Part shown: positions 33,369-41,980 of the stretch, piece by piece
Layout: the number at the start of each line of letters is the position of its first letter
How positions within the stretch are numbered: the stretch's first letter is position 1
Assembly (NCBI RefSeq): GCF_021556485.1
Contig: NZ_JAKGBW010000001.1
Span: 186,001 to 250,000 of the forward strand
From: Oceanobacillus alkalisoli
GTDB lineage: Bacteria > Bacillota > Bacilli > Bacillales > Amphibacillaceae
Direction of reading: 5' to 3'
Length of the DNA stretch: 64,000 bases
Translations under genes and position numbers: made by a program
The notes under the pieces: model-generated
Seen by the model: only the letters and a program-made list of their open reading frames with translations
Databases searched by the model: none
What the model was told of the DNA's origin: nothing

Positions 33369-35507
33369 TTATTGCGATTCTTCTTCGTCCGCTTCTTCAT
33401 CTTGATCTTCTTGCATATCAAAATACGTATCCATAATTCGTTCCGCGATTCGGTTGGCGATATTTCCGTCTTCTCTAGCGTTAAGACCGATGTTCGGAAC
33501 CATTACTGCAAAAGCGACTTCTGGATTATCCATTGGAGCGTATCCGATAATTGCCCGGTTGATTGTATCATACCCTACTCCATCAACAACAACCCTGCTC
33601 TCCGCTGTTCCAGTTTTACCTACCGCTTGATAATCTTTGCCTGCAAAATAACTATACGCCGTACCACGTTGTACTTGAAATGCTTGCCTAAATCCTTCCT
33701 GTACACGAGCGATTTCTGATTCGCTAGCCTGGATTTGATTCAAGTACTCTGTATTTATCGATTTATACAGTGGACCTAATTCTGTTTGAGAAGCGATCGG
33801 TTCTCGTATCTCTTTTACGAAATGTGGCTGTACCCGATAACCATCATTGGCAATCGTCGAAACATACTGCGCCAGTTGCATTGTAGTGTATGTACCGTAC
33901 TGCCCTATCGCATAGTCCATGAATAAACCCATATTAGGTGCCGTATCGATAGGAAAACCCGTTGATTCAAATGGAAAATCAATTCCGGTAGGAGCGCCTA
34001 AGCCGAATTGAAGGAAATAATTACTCATCTCCTGCCATGCTGCAGGATCCATCGTTGAACTCGCCCCATTAGGAAATCGGTAGCGATAATCTCCACCCAT
34101 CCGTAAAGCAATATAAAACATGTATACGTTCGATGATTCTTTTAATGCTTTAATATCATCTGCATAACCGATTGTACTTGATAAGGAGCGCTTTTCCGGC
34201 GTTCCTGCTATTTTAATCGGCCTGTCAAGGAAAGTTTGGCCTGGACTGATTACACCTGAATGCAACCCCGCTAATACGGTGGCACCTTTCACAACCGACC
34301 CTGGCAGATGAGCATCATGCAAGGTTCGATGTGGACTATTGCTGAATGTACCTTCCTTATGATCATAAGTTTTTCCAGCTACTGAGATTAATTCTCCAGT
34401 TTGCGGATTCATTACAACTGCAAGTGCATCATTTAAAAAACGGTTATTATATGGGTCCAAGCGGATTGCCTTTCCTAATTCATCTTCTAAAATCTCGTCC
34501 ACTTTCTCCTGGAACTCCATATCAATCGTTAAAATGAGATCCTTCCCTCTTTTGCCTTGAACAATCGTCTTCGAATCAATGACAGCTCCAGTTTTTGTTG
34601 TCGTGTATTCGATTTGTTCTTTTCTTCCTCTAAGAACATCTTCATATTGCTCTTCTAATCCGCTTCTGCCAACCCGGTCATTTCTGCTGTACCCTCGCGA
34701 CATGAAATATTGCATGTTTTCTGCTGGGATACCGGTTTGGTGAGTACTAATGCTTCCTAAAAGACTTCGGATAGTGGAATCATACAAATAATCACGATTC
34801 CAGTCTGTCGTTGCGTTAATTCCTCGCAGCTGATCAAGGTTCTCAGAAACGAGTGCATATTCCTCTGGTGTAACATCTTCATTTTTTACAATTTGCGGTG
34901 TTAAAGAATATGCCTTATCTAATTCCTTCTTAATTCGAATGACTTCAAGTTCCTGTGTTGAAAAGACACTGTCGGCCACATGGTCGTCTGGAATGGAATC
35001 TAAAACCAACTGGTAAATTTCTGCATTGGACTTATCTTTTAGCTCTTCTTCTGGCAAGAGCTCTTCGTATGTTTTTTCCTTTTCTTCATCATCAGATTTA
35101 CCTTCATTTTTCGTCAAATCCTTCAGATAAACATATTCCCGCTTATCCCGATCCGATACCTTATCCAATTCTTCGTCGCTATCCATGGATATGAATTGTG
35201 CTAACTTTTCAGCGAGATCTAAGCGATCTTGAGCCTGCACGCCTTTAGGCGGTGTATATGTAATGGAATAAAGTGCCTTATTATCGACAACTAAATTTTC
35301 ATTTGTATCATATATTTTGCCCCTCGGCACCGCGATTTTAGTCGTATCTTGAATCGTCTGGTCAATTTTATCTTGGAATGCTTCTCCATTCAGGATTTGC
35401 ACGACACCTAGTTGAAATATCAGCATTGAAAATAGTAAGAACACGATAAAAAAGATAATATTTGTCCGAAAGGGAAGCTGTGCTCTTTTTTTCTTTTTTT
35501 CCTTCAT
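33369..35507 (-). CDS. pbpA: Class B penicillin-binding protein 2A (transpeptidase)
   Basis: 712 aa from ATG 35507 (GAGGGGG 7 nt upstream). One membrane anchor (about residues 11-33), a dimerisation domain, and a transpeptidase domain with SxxK (SVVK in PGSVVKGATVL), SxN (SSN) and KTG (VGKTGTAES). Involved in lateral wall elongation. Asp/Glu-rich inserts in the N-terminal half and an acidic C-terminal tail are notable. The order pbpA-sodA matches B. subtilis apart from a missing transporter gene. Confidence 0.95.
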   Translation of the reverse strand: MKEKKKKRAQLPFRTNIIFFIVFLLFSMLIFQLGVVQILNGEAFQDKIDQTIQDTTKIAVPRGKIYDTNENLVVDNKALYSITYTPPKGVQAQDRLDLAEKLAQFISMDSDEELDKVSDRDKREYVYLKDLTKNEGKSDDEEKEKTYEELLPEEELKDKSNAEIYQLVLDSIPDDHVADSVFSTQELEVIRIKKELDKAYSLTPQIVKNEDVTPEEYALVSENLDQLRGINATTDWNRDYLYDSTIRSLLGSISTHQTGIPAENMQYFMSRGYSRNDRVGRSGLEEQYEDVLRGRKEQIEYTTTKTGAVIDSKTIVQGKRGKDLILTIDMEFQEKVDEILEDELGKAIRLDPYNNRFLNDALAVVMNPQTGELISVAGKTYDHKEGTFSNSPHRTLHDAHLPGSVVKGATVLAGLHSGVISPGQTFLDRPIKIAGTPEKRSLSSTIGYADDIKALKESSNVYMFYIALRMGGDYRYRFPNGASSTMDPAAWQEMSNYFLQFGLGAPTGIDFPFESTGFPIDTAPNMGLFMDYAIGQYGTYTTMQLAQYVSTIANDGYRVQPHFVKEIREPIASQTELGPLYKSINTEYLNQIQASESEIARVQEGFRQAFQVQRGTAYSYFAGKDYQAVGKTGTAESRVVVDGVGYDTINRAIIGYAPMDNPEVAFAVMVPNIGLNAREDGNIANRIAERIMDTYFDMQEDQDEEADEEESQ

Positions 35508-35611
35508 TCTATTCCCCCTCATTTTGCGTATTGCTGAAATATCTGTCTTACATTCTACCATAAATCTTTATGGATTTCGTTATTTATTAACAAGAAGATT
35601 CCATTTAGATT

Positions 35612-35690
35612 AGAAAACTTGGCATTCACCAAACCTTTACGGTGAATGCCTAAGTTGCACTTATGCAGTAAGAAAGGATTAATGCTTTCT
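35612..35690 (+). repeat. Repeat family D, copy 2
   Basis: AAAACTTGGCATTCACCAAA, CCTTTACGGTGAATGCC and TTATGCAGTAAGAAAGG, nearly matching copy 1. It lies between pbpA and sodA. Confidence 0.75.
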
Positions 35691-35698
35691 CATCTGCC

Positions 35699-35738
35699 AA
35701 AAAAAGAACGTGAAGAATGAGTTTCTTCACGTTCTTTC
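35699..35738 (-). terminator. Terminator of sodA
   Basis: AAAGAACGTGAAGAA pairs with TTCTTCACGTTCTTT around ACTCA, followed by a T run on the minus strand. Confidence 0.85.
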
Positions 35739-35751
35739 CCTATCGGATTAT

Positions 35752-36363
35752 TTATTTTGCTTCGTTATAACGCTTAGCAACTTCATCCCAATTTACTACA
35801 TCCCAGAAGGAAGCAATGTAATCAGGACGTTTGTTTTGATATCTCAAGTAGTAAGCATGCTCCCAAACGTCTAGTCCTAATACTGGAGTCTTACCTTCCA
35901 TTAATGGAGAATCTTGGTTTGGAGTGCTTGTGATTTCCAGCTCACCGTTGTTAACTACGAGCCATGCCCAACCTGAACCGAAACGGCCAGTCGCTGCAGT
36001 TTTGAATTCATCTTTGAATTTGTCAAAGCTGCCGAATTTCTCATTGATTTTATCTGCTAATTCGCCAGTAGGCTCTCCGCCCCCGTTTGGTGATAGGATT
36101 TCCCAGAACAAGCTATGGTTTGCATGTCCTCCACCATTGTTACGGACAGCAGTACGGATACTTTCAGGTACAGCATCAAGATTACTGATTAGATCTTCCA
36201 GGGATTTCTCCTGTAAGTCAGCGTGACCTTCCAATGCGTTATTAAGGTTAGTAACGTAAGTGTTGTGGTGTTTCGTATGATGGATGTTCATCGTCTCTTT
36301 GTCGATTGATTTTTCCAATGCATCATATGCATATGGTAATTCTGGTAGTTCAAATTTTGCCAT
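35752..36363 (-). CDS. sodA: Superoxide dismutase [Mn]
   Basis: 203 aa. Dismutates superoxide in the cytoplasm. Metal ligands: His28 in NIHHTKHH, His in [11 protein letters not shown], and Asp/His in LDVWEHAYY. The GGG before HANH and the residues around DVWEH favour the Mn form. GGGAGGAAG before ATG 36363. A monocistronic unit with its own terminator. Confidence 0.97.
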   Translation of the reverse strand: MAKFELPELPYAYDALEKSIDKETMNIHHTKHHNTYVTNLNNALEGHADLQEKSLEDLISNLDAVPESIRTAVRNNGGGHANHSLFWEILSPNGGGEPTGELADKINEKFGSFDKFKDEFKTAATGRFGSGWAWLVVNNGELEITSTPNQDSPLMEGKTPVLGLDVWEHAYYLRYQNKRPDYIASFWDVVNWDEVAKRYNEAK

Positions 36364-36497
36364 AAAAAATCTTCCTCCCTTAATGTTTTTTTACCTATAA
36401 TTGTAGGTTATCAAAGCTTTAAATTTGTTGCAAATTTTATGCCTCATAGAAGGCGAATCTTTTATTTCTACTACCTCCCCACCTTAAACTGCCAATC
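36364..36497. other. sodA upstream region
   Basis: AT-rich, with a short hairpin ACCTACAATTATAGGT close to the sodA ribosome binding site. A SigA promoter is likely but I cannot place it with confidence. Confidence 0.4.
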
Positions 36498-36948
36498 GCT
36501 TTCATACAGCGTATGTGTTTTGCGCGTTCTCATGGTTCGCTCTTTAATCGCCGTTCAGTTGCCCGGTGGACGGATGCGCATCCTCGGGCACTGCTAGAGC
36601 TCCTCGGGCTAAGCACTAAGGGGTCTCCAGACTCGTGCTGTTCCCGCAGGAGTCACCGTCCACCGGACAACCGAACTTGTTAGATGATTATGGTGAATAG
36701 AAATTATTCCATCATCAGCTTAGTGTGAGGAATGTATTTATATAATAATAAATAGTGTTCCAAATTAAGTTTTACCTGATAGCAGTCAACACACCTCGAG
36801 ACTCCTGCGGGAGGATAGGCCTGGCGAGACCCCTCAGCGCGATAGCGCGAGGAGGCTTGCCGGCCGCTCAGCAGGTGCGAGAGGTGTCTGGACTGCGGAC
36901 CTCCAGTAGAAAGTTTCGGAGTTTAAAACACTTACGCTGTATGAAAGC
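36498..36948 (-). repeat. Composite repeat family A, copy 3 (short form)
   Basis: 451 bp with the best-preserved ends: GCTTTCATACAGCGTA and TTACGCTGTATGAAAGC. Module 2 at 36555-36676, module 1 at 36780-36900, in the same (inverted) order as copy 2 and without the insert. Lies between sodA and the tRNA cluster. Confidence 0.9.
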
Positions 36949-37025
36949 AATTCAATAGTTTTTTATACAAAGAGGGTTCAGTTATATCCCGTTGCAAATG
37001 TTCGTTAAAATATAAAGATGGAAGC

Positions 37026-37053
37026 ACAAAAAAACAAGCATATTTGCTTGTTG
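37026..37053 (-). terminator. Terminator of the tRNA operon
   Basis: ACAAGCA-AATA-TGCTTGT followed by TTTTTTTG on the minus strand, 6 nt beyond tRNA-Phe. Confidence 0.85.
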
Positions 37054-37059
37054 GGATAA

Positions 37060-37135
<76 letters not shown>

Positions 37136-37290
37136 AAATGATGTGTTTATTTTCTTTTAAGTGTGTCTATTTCCTACTATATTTCGAAGCATAAACAACG
37201 AAGAAGTTGCTCGTCGTGTTGCAAGCAAACTCACTGAAGTTGCACTCCTCGCATAGCTCCAATGAAGTAATTCGATGAAGTTTACGCTAT

Positions 37291-37316
37291 GCTCTACCGA
37301 CTGAGCTACCGAGCCA
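37291..37316 (-). pseudogene. Duplicated 5' part of tRNA-Phe
   Basis: 26 nt identical to the 5' end of tRNA-Phe (TGGCTCGGTAGCTCAG onward through the D arm), with no anticodon or T arm behind it. It lies 180 bp upstream of the intact gene, within the tRNA transcript. Confidence 0.85.
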
Positions 37317-37346
37317 TTTTATTTATTTGTTTACAAAAATATGTAA

Positions 37347-37439
37347 TGGAGGAGGTAGAGGGATTCGAACCCCCGCGCGGTTTGACCCGCCTTTCGGTTT
37401 TCAAGACCGACCCCTTCAGCCAGACTTGGGTATACCTCC
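37347..37439 (-). tRNA. tRNA-Ser (UGA)
   Basis: 93 nt with long variable arm (GGCGGGTCAAACCGCG) and encoded CCA; anticodon TGA in GTCTTGAAAACC. Confidence 0.95.
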
Positions 37440-37454
37440 AACTGTATAAGAAAA

Positions 37455-37531
37455 TGGTGGACCCTGCAGGATTCGAACCTGCGACCGATCGGTTATGAGC
37501 CGATAGCTCTAACCAACTGAGCTAAGGGTCC
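37455..37531 (-). tRNA. tRNA with CAU anticodon, probably tRNA-Ile2
   Basis: 77 nt with CCA; GGACCCTTAGCTCAG, anticodon loop CTCATAA. The acceptor and anticodon stem resemble the lysidine-modified tRNA-Ile(CAU) of Bacillus more than elongator or initiator tRNA-Met; that identity is inferred. Confidence 0.85.
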
Positions 37532-37549
37532 GTTCATATGATATGTTGA

Positions 37550-37626
37550 TGGGGCGATCGGTGGGGATCGAACCCACGGATGCCGGAGCCACAATCCGGT
37601 GCGTTAACCACTTCGCCACGACCGCC
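37550..37626 (-). tRNA. tRNA-His (GUG)
   Basis: 77 nt including the extra G at -1 and encoded CCA; anticodon GTG in ATTGTGGC; acceptor GCGGTCG pairs with CGATCGC. Confidence 0.96.
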
Positions 37627-37700
37627 ATCGGTTAAACACGTGGCATTTCGTATTTTTAAAAGGTAGTTATAGAGCGCATTTGCACTCTATAACTTCAATA

Positions 37701-37774
37701 TAGCGGCGGAGGGGATCGAACCCACGACCTCACGGGTATGAACCGTACGCTCTCGCCAGCTGAGCTACGCCGCC
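37701..37774 (-). tRNA. tRNA-Met (CAU), elongator
   Basis: 74 nt without an encoded CCA; GGCGGCGTAGCTCAG, anticodon CAT in GTTCATACC; very close in pattern to elongator tRNA-Met of Bacillus. Confidence 0.9.
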
Positions 37775-37775
37775 A

Positions 37776-37850
37776 TGGCTCCACAGGTAGGATTCGAACC
37801 TACGACCGATCGGTTAACAGCCGATTGCTCTACCACTGAGCTACTGTGGA
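37776..37850 (-). tRNA. tRNA-Asn (GUU)
   Basis: 75 nt with CCA; TCCACAGTAGCTCAG, anticodon GTT in CTGTTAA. First gene of the operon; one base separates it from tRNA-Met. Confidence 0.96.
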
Positions 37851-37881
37851 ATAGTTTCTTGTGGATTGACCAACAAGATAT

Positions 37882-37910
37882 AATTTATCATGTCCTCGAA
37901 TAAATGTCAA
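37882..37910 (-). promoter_or_regulatory. SigA promoter of the tRNA operon
   Basis: TTGACA (37905-37910) and TAAATT (37882-37887) separated by 17 bp on the minus strand, about 30 bp before tRNA-Asn. Confidence 0.75.
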
Positions 37911-38045
37911 CACTTTTTATTGCCCTTTTGCAATATTTTTTCTCGATTGAAAATGTTTAGTGCGAATTTATGTTTCTTGACCCCTGCTTTCTAAGTCACG
38001 GAATATCTATTATACAGCATCTGACAAAAAAATGCATTTATTTAA

Positions 38046-38078
38046 ATGGGGGGAAAGAAATAATTTCTTTCCCCTCAC
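38046..38078 (-). terminator. Terminator of the Na/Pi cotransporter gene
   Basis: GGGGAAAGAAA pairs with TTTCTTTCCCC, then CCATTTAAATAAA on the minus strand. Confidence 0.65.
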
Positions 38079-38082
38079 AAAA

Positions 38083-39720
38083 TTATTGTTGTTCTAAAAT
38101 TTCTTCCACAATGTTAACCGCGTGGTCGCCGATACGTTCTAAGTTACTTAAAATATCGACAAAGACGATTCCCGCAGAAGCACTGCATAATCCTTCGTTT
38201 ACACGGATAATGTGTCGTTTACGGTATTTTCTTTCCATCTGGTCAATCTGCTCTTCTTTACGGATGACCTCGAGTGCCAGTTCCTTATCGCGATTATCTA
38301 AGCACTCCATGGATTGTTTCACCGTTAATAACGTTAAATCAAACATTTTATTTAAATCATCCATTGCCTGTTCCGTTAAATCAACTTTATTCGTAATTCG
38401 ATAGTCAATCAGCTCAATTACGTTTTCAAAGTGGTCACCAATCCGTTCAATATCACGCACACTATCCATTAAAAGGGTATGCTTATCTCTCTCCCACTTC
38501 GTCAATGATTCTGCAGATATATTGACAAGGTACTCTGTTATTTTTCGATCCAGACTATTGATTGCACCCTCAACTTGCATCGCAATTTCTGAGTGTTTTG
38601 TTTCGGATGTCTGAGCATATTTTAATGTCTCCTCTAGGCCTCTATGCGCAAACTCACCCATACGTATTACTTCTAATTTTGCCTGTTCTAAAGCAAGTGA
38701 AGAAGATTTGTTAATGACAATCGGATCTAAATGCTGTGGTTTATATTCAATAATCGTATCTTCACCCGGAATCAATTTCGTTACTAACCACGCTAATCCA
38801 CCGATGAATGGGAATTGAATAACTGTATTCATTATATTAAATGAACCGTGGGCAAACGCAATGGTCATTTGTGGATTTAAAGACAGTTGTCCTTGTAAGT
38901 ATGCGATAAAGCTAGTGAACAACCCTAAGAATATTAGAAATACAATTGCTCCTACCAAGTTAAAAATAACATGAGTCAATGCAGCCCGCTTTGCAGCAAT
39001 GGAAGCACCTAATGACGCTAAAATCGCAGTAATCGTTGTACCAATATTATCCCCGAACAATACCGGTAAAGCAGCTTTAAGATCAATTGCTCCTTGCGCA
39101 AAAAGACCTTGTAATATCCCGATTGTCGCGGTCGAGCTTTGCACGATTAACGTAAAGACAGTACCGACCACAACACCAAGAATAGGTGTCTCACTCATAC
39201 TTACCGTTAATTCATGGAATGCATCTAACGAGCGTAATGGGCTCATTCCACTGCTCATTAAATCTAATCCAAAGAATAATGCACCAAATCCAAAGAATGT
39301 CTGTCCAACTGCATTAACTTTTTGATTATTAAAGAAGAAGATCAAGAAACTTCCGACAGCAAGAATTGGTAATGCATATTCTCCAATATCAATCCCAATA
39401 ATAAATGCAGTTGCCGTAGTCCCGATATTCGCTCCCATTATTACTCCAATTGCTTGTCTTAATGTCATAAAACCGGCACTGACAAGACCAACTGTAAGAA
39501 CAGTCGTACCAGAACTGCTTTGGATTAAAATCGTGACAACAATACCTGCTAATACCCCTAGAAATGGATTACTTGTGAACCTGTCTAGGATATCCCTGAG
39601 CCTGTCACCAGCTGAACGCTGCAGTCCATCACCCATGAATTTTATACCGAGAAGAAATATCCCTAATCCACCTAGGAATTCAAATATTAGGGATTGCACA
39701 TCAATTTCCAAGTATTTCAC
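38083..39720 (-). CDS. Na/Pi cotransporter family protein with PhoU-like tail (YqeW/NptA type)
   Basis: 545 aa. Eight or so membrane helices carry the two inverted Na/Pi repeats with QSSSGTTVLTVG and QSSTATIGILQG. A cytoplasmic PhoU-like helical domain follows (about residues 345-545; DIERIGDHFENVIEL and LERIGDHAVNIVEE). Probable sodium-coupled phosphate import. It may compensate for the lack of pst genes near phoU (inference). B. subtilis yqeW is the likely counterpart. Confidence 0.88.
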   Translation of the reverse strand: MKYLEIDVQSLIFEFLGGLGIFLLGIKFMGDGLQRSAGDRLRDILDRFTSNPFLGVLAGIVVTILIQSSSGTTVLTVGLVSAGFMTLRQAIGVIMGANIGTTATAFIIGIDIGEYALPILAVGSFLIFFFNNQKVNAVGQTFFGFGALFFGLDLMSSGMSPLRSLDAFHELTVSMSETPILGVVVGTVFTLIVQSSTATIGILQGLFAQGAIDLKAALPVLFGDNIGTTITAILASLGASIAAKRAALTHVIFNLVGAIVFLIFLGLFTSFIAYLQGQLSLNPQMTIAFAHGSFNIMNTVIQFPFIGGLAWLVTKLIPGEDTIIEYKPQHLDPIVINKSSSLALEQAKLEVIRMGEFAHRGLEETLKYAQTSETKHSEIAMQVEGAINSLDRKITEYLVNISAESLTKWERDKHTLLMDSVRDIERIGDHFENVIELIDYRITNKVDLTEQAMDDLNKMFDLTLLTVKQSMECLDNRDKELALEVIRKEEQIDQMERKYRKRHIIRVNEGLCSASAGIVFVDILSNLERIGDHAVNIVEEILEQQ

Positions 39721-39862
39721 CCTTTCGTTCTTATCTAGAATGCATACTTATCTATTATTAATTTTTGAACAGCATTTGTAAAGCATTTTTAATAAAATTT
39801 ACATAGTTTTTACAAACAACCTCTTATAATGTAGTTTTTACCCTTATTGACCAACTTTATGT

Positions 39863-39911
39863 CAAAAAAACACAAAAATAATGCTTTACCTTATCAGGCA
39901 AGCATTATTAA
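39863..39911 (-). terminator. Terminator of nfeD
   Basis: AATAATGCTTGCC pairs with GGTAAAGCATTATT, followed by TTTGTGTTTTTTT on the minus strand. Confidence 0.75.
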
Positions 39912-39917
39912 TGGGTT

Positions 39918-40547
39918 TTATATAACTTCTTCTACTTGTATTTTTGTGCCATCCACTTTTACAACGGTTACTTTCGTATCTTTCGTAATCCATTTTCCTT
40001 CTGACTGGGCACTGTAATCTTTCCCTTTTATCCTTACCGTTCCTACCGGTCGTAAATCATTTAATGTTATGCCTTCTTCACCGACTAATTTTTCATATTC
40101 CATGTTCATTGAGTTATACCCTGCTTCTTTGCTGAGTTGATCTTTAAGTGCGATTTTTGTCCACATTTCTCTTCGTTTAAACACCTTTAAGAAGAAGAAG
40201 GAACAACCTGCACCAAGCACAACACCAATGATGGCAAATAAGGCGGCAGCCAGACTGGGAGCAGCCACTCCGACGGACGTAAGCATCGCAACCAAACCAA
40301 TCGTTGAAAGTGTACCGTCATTTAGTAATTTACCATCTATAATAATTAGTACTAAACCTACAAAATAAATAATAATCATAAGTATAACCGATTCTGTACC
40401 GGCATAAGCACCAAAATAGACGGTAATAAAGCCTATTCCAAGCAATGCAAAGAGTCCGCGCATATTCACGAGTACTTCGCCAATTAAAAATAGCGTACCT
40501 AAAAATGTAATAACTAAACCAATCCATTCCAAATCAAATATCGCCAT
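39918..40547 (-). CDS. Short-form NfeD family membrane protein
   Basis: 209 aa from ATG 40547 (AAGGGGG 8 nt upstream). Four membrane helices (about residues 8-110) and a C-terminal OB-fold NfeD domain (GEEGITLNDLRPVGTVRIKG). It lacks the N-terminal ClpP-like protease domain of long NfeD proteins such as B. subtilis YqeZ. Likely a membrane-microdomain or floatillin-partner protein; no floatillin gene adjoins it. Confidence 0.82.
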   Translation of the reverse strand: MAIFDLEWIGLVITFLGTLFLIGEVLVNMRGLFALLGIGFITVYFGAYAGTESVILMIIIYFVGLVLIIIDGKLLNDGTLSTIGLVAMLTSVGVAAPSLAAALFAIIGVVLGAGCSFFFLKVFKRREMWTKIALKDQLSKEAGYNSMNMEYEKLVGEEGITLNDLRPVGTVRIKGKDYSAQSEGKWITKDTKVTVVKVDGTKIQVEEVI

Positions 40548-40602
40548 TATAATTCCCCCTTTCAATATATATCTACGGATAAAGCCTAAGTTTTGTTTCA
40601 TT

Positions 40603-40753
40603 AAAAGTGAAACTTCATTCAGTGGGTTTTTTCTTCCTCCATCACTGATTGTCATTTGAATAAATCGGGGTGTTAGCATCCATTATTTCCCTCTCGACAC
40701 GACCTGAAGCTTTGAGGTGGGAGATTTACGGATGGTTACACTGGGATAAAAGG
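40603..40753 (+). repeat. Repeat family C, copy c
   Basis: AAAGTGAAACTTCATTCAGT start, TTTGAATAAATCGGGG middle, GAGGTGGGAGATTTACGG and TTACACTGGGATAAAAG end, just upstream of yqfZ. Confidence 0.7.
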
Positions 40754-40761
40754 AGAAAATC

Positions 40762-41079
40762 ATGTCAACATTTAAACGTTTATCCTTATTATTACTTGTT
40801 GGCTTATTAATCATCAGTGTTATTGATGATTTATCCAAGCAGCAAACAACGAATGAAGACAATCGAATCGAAGTGAGAAATGACAAAGATGTTGATATTG
40901 CTCATATTAAAATCGAGGCAGGAGACACTGTATTATCGGTGACAGAAGAAATCAATACCTTCGATTACTTGGATATCGAACAAATTATGGAAGACTTTGC
41001 AATGTTGAATCCGGGTGTTGATGCAGATTCACTTGTACCCAGTTCCTTCTATTACTTTCCATTATACAATGAACCTTAA
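40762..41079 (+). CDS. yqfZ: YqfZ-like secreted or anchored protein with LysM-like domain
   Basis: 105 aa. N-terminal hydrophobic segment (about residues 7-21), then a LysM-like module (IEAGDTVLSV through MLNPGVDADSLVPSSFYYFP). In B. subtilis yqfZ sits in the yqf-sodA region. Function unknown, possibly cell-wall binding. The ribosome binding site AAAGGAG falls at the end of repeat copy c. Confidence 0.75.
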   Translation: MSTFKRLSLLLLVGLLIISVIDDLSKQQTTNEDNRIEVRNDKDVDIAHIKIEAGDTVLSVTEEINTFDYLDIEQIMEDFAMLNPGVDADSLVPSSFYYFPLYNEP

Positions 41080-41150
41080 TAAAGGGAAACTTCATTTAGT
41101 GGGGCTTCCTTAAGGGATTTACGGACTGTATATCCCTCGCCTTTACCTGT
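41080..41150 (+). repeat. Repeat family C, copy d (short)
   Basis: TAAAGGGAAACTTCATTTAG, TGGGGCTTCCTTAAGGGAT and TTTACGGACTGTATATCCC. A shortened copy directly downstream of yqfZ, in the same orientation as copy c. Confidence 0.65.
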
Positions 41151-41203
41151 TATGTGTGATAAAGACAATAAAAGAGAGGTTGAATGAACAACCTCTCTCC
41201 AAT

Positions 41204-41521
41204 CTACATAAATATACGCAGAATGATGGAAAGCGCACCGATACCAATTGCGATATTACCAAGTGTATCAGCACCCTTACTGCGGGAAACAAAGCCTAGG
41301 ATGATACCTGCAGCTCCCATAAATACTGGCCAAATTAAAAAGGAAAGGAAGGATAGTACGATACCAATCCACCCGTACGTACTGATGACATCTTCGTTAT
41401 GGTGTGTATCGGTATCATCCATTGCAAACTCTGCGGCATATTCTTCATCATGACGATTCCTGCGTCTCTCCCCCTCACCATGCTCTGGTGCTGGTTGAGT
41501 GTTGCGTTTATTTTCATCCAT
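41204..41521 (-). CDS. yqfX: Small membrane protein YqfX
   Basis: 105 aa with a hydrophilic charged N-terminal half (residues 1-45) and two membrane helices (about 48-75 and 86-104; GAAGIILGFVSRSKG between them). Bacillaceae family of unknown function located near nfo. ATG 41521 preceded by AGGAGGC. Confidence 0.8.
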   Translation of the reverse strand: MDENKRNTQPAPEHGEGERRRNRHDEEYAAEFAMDDTDTHHNEDVISTYGWIGIVLSFLSFLIWPVFMGAAGIILGFVSRSKGADTLGNIAIGIGALSIILRIFM

Positions 41522-41655
41522 TTAATTGCCTCCTTTTCATCGTGTTCACCGTTAGTTTATGGAGTCTGTTGCACACTTATGATGTTATTAACTGGCAAGA
41601 TTGGAACGATCTTTGCATAGTTTATGTATGGCATACTAAATAAAGGAGGAAACCG

Positions 41656-41940
41656 ATGTCATTTTTTATTAAAGAAATGGTGAAAACGAAGCTGAAACAG
41701 TTAACAGTCAAGGAAATGTTATATCATGCGGATCAGTATGGCTTTTCCCTAACAAAAGATGAAGCAACCGAAATTATCCATTATATACAAACAAATGATA
41801 TTGATATCTTTTCAAAAAAAGGAATAGATGATGCGCATGATAAGATTGCTGCAATCACAAATCCCCAGACCGCACATAAGGCAAGAGGCTTATTTGAACA
41901 GCTTATTAAAGCCTATGGACTAGAACATTTATTTCAATAA
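41656..41940 (+). CDS. yqfT: DUF2624 protein YqfT
   Basis: 94 aa, helical and soluble, starting MSFFIKEMVKTKLKQLTVKE. AAGGAGG 7 nt before ATG 41656. Lies beside nfo as in B. subtilis but is convergent with it here. Function unknown. Confidence 0.85.
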   Translation: MSFFIKEMVKTKLKQLTVKEMLYHADQYGFSLTKDEATEIIHYIQTNDIDIFSKKGIDDAHDKIAAITNPQTAHKARGLFEQLIKAYGLEHLFQ

Positions 41941-41941
41941 T

Positions 41942-41980
41942 AAAAAGCCGCGACTTCATTTATAGGTCGCGGCTTTTTAT
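41942..41980. terminator. Bidirectional terminator between yqfT and nfo
   Basis: AAAAAGCCGCGAC and GTCGCGGCTTTTT with loop TTCATTTATAG. Confidence 0.9.

Noticed and set aside
37289-37498. 69-codon + strand frame containing GFEPATDRL
   Set aside because: It runs antisense through two tRNA genes; peptides of this kind are a familiar artefact of tRNA translation.
39918-40547. NfeD as a truncated pseudogene
   Set aside because: It has its own good ribosome binding site and a complete short-form architecture known in other bacteria, so lack of the protease domain is not a truncation.
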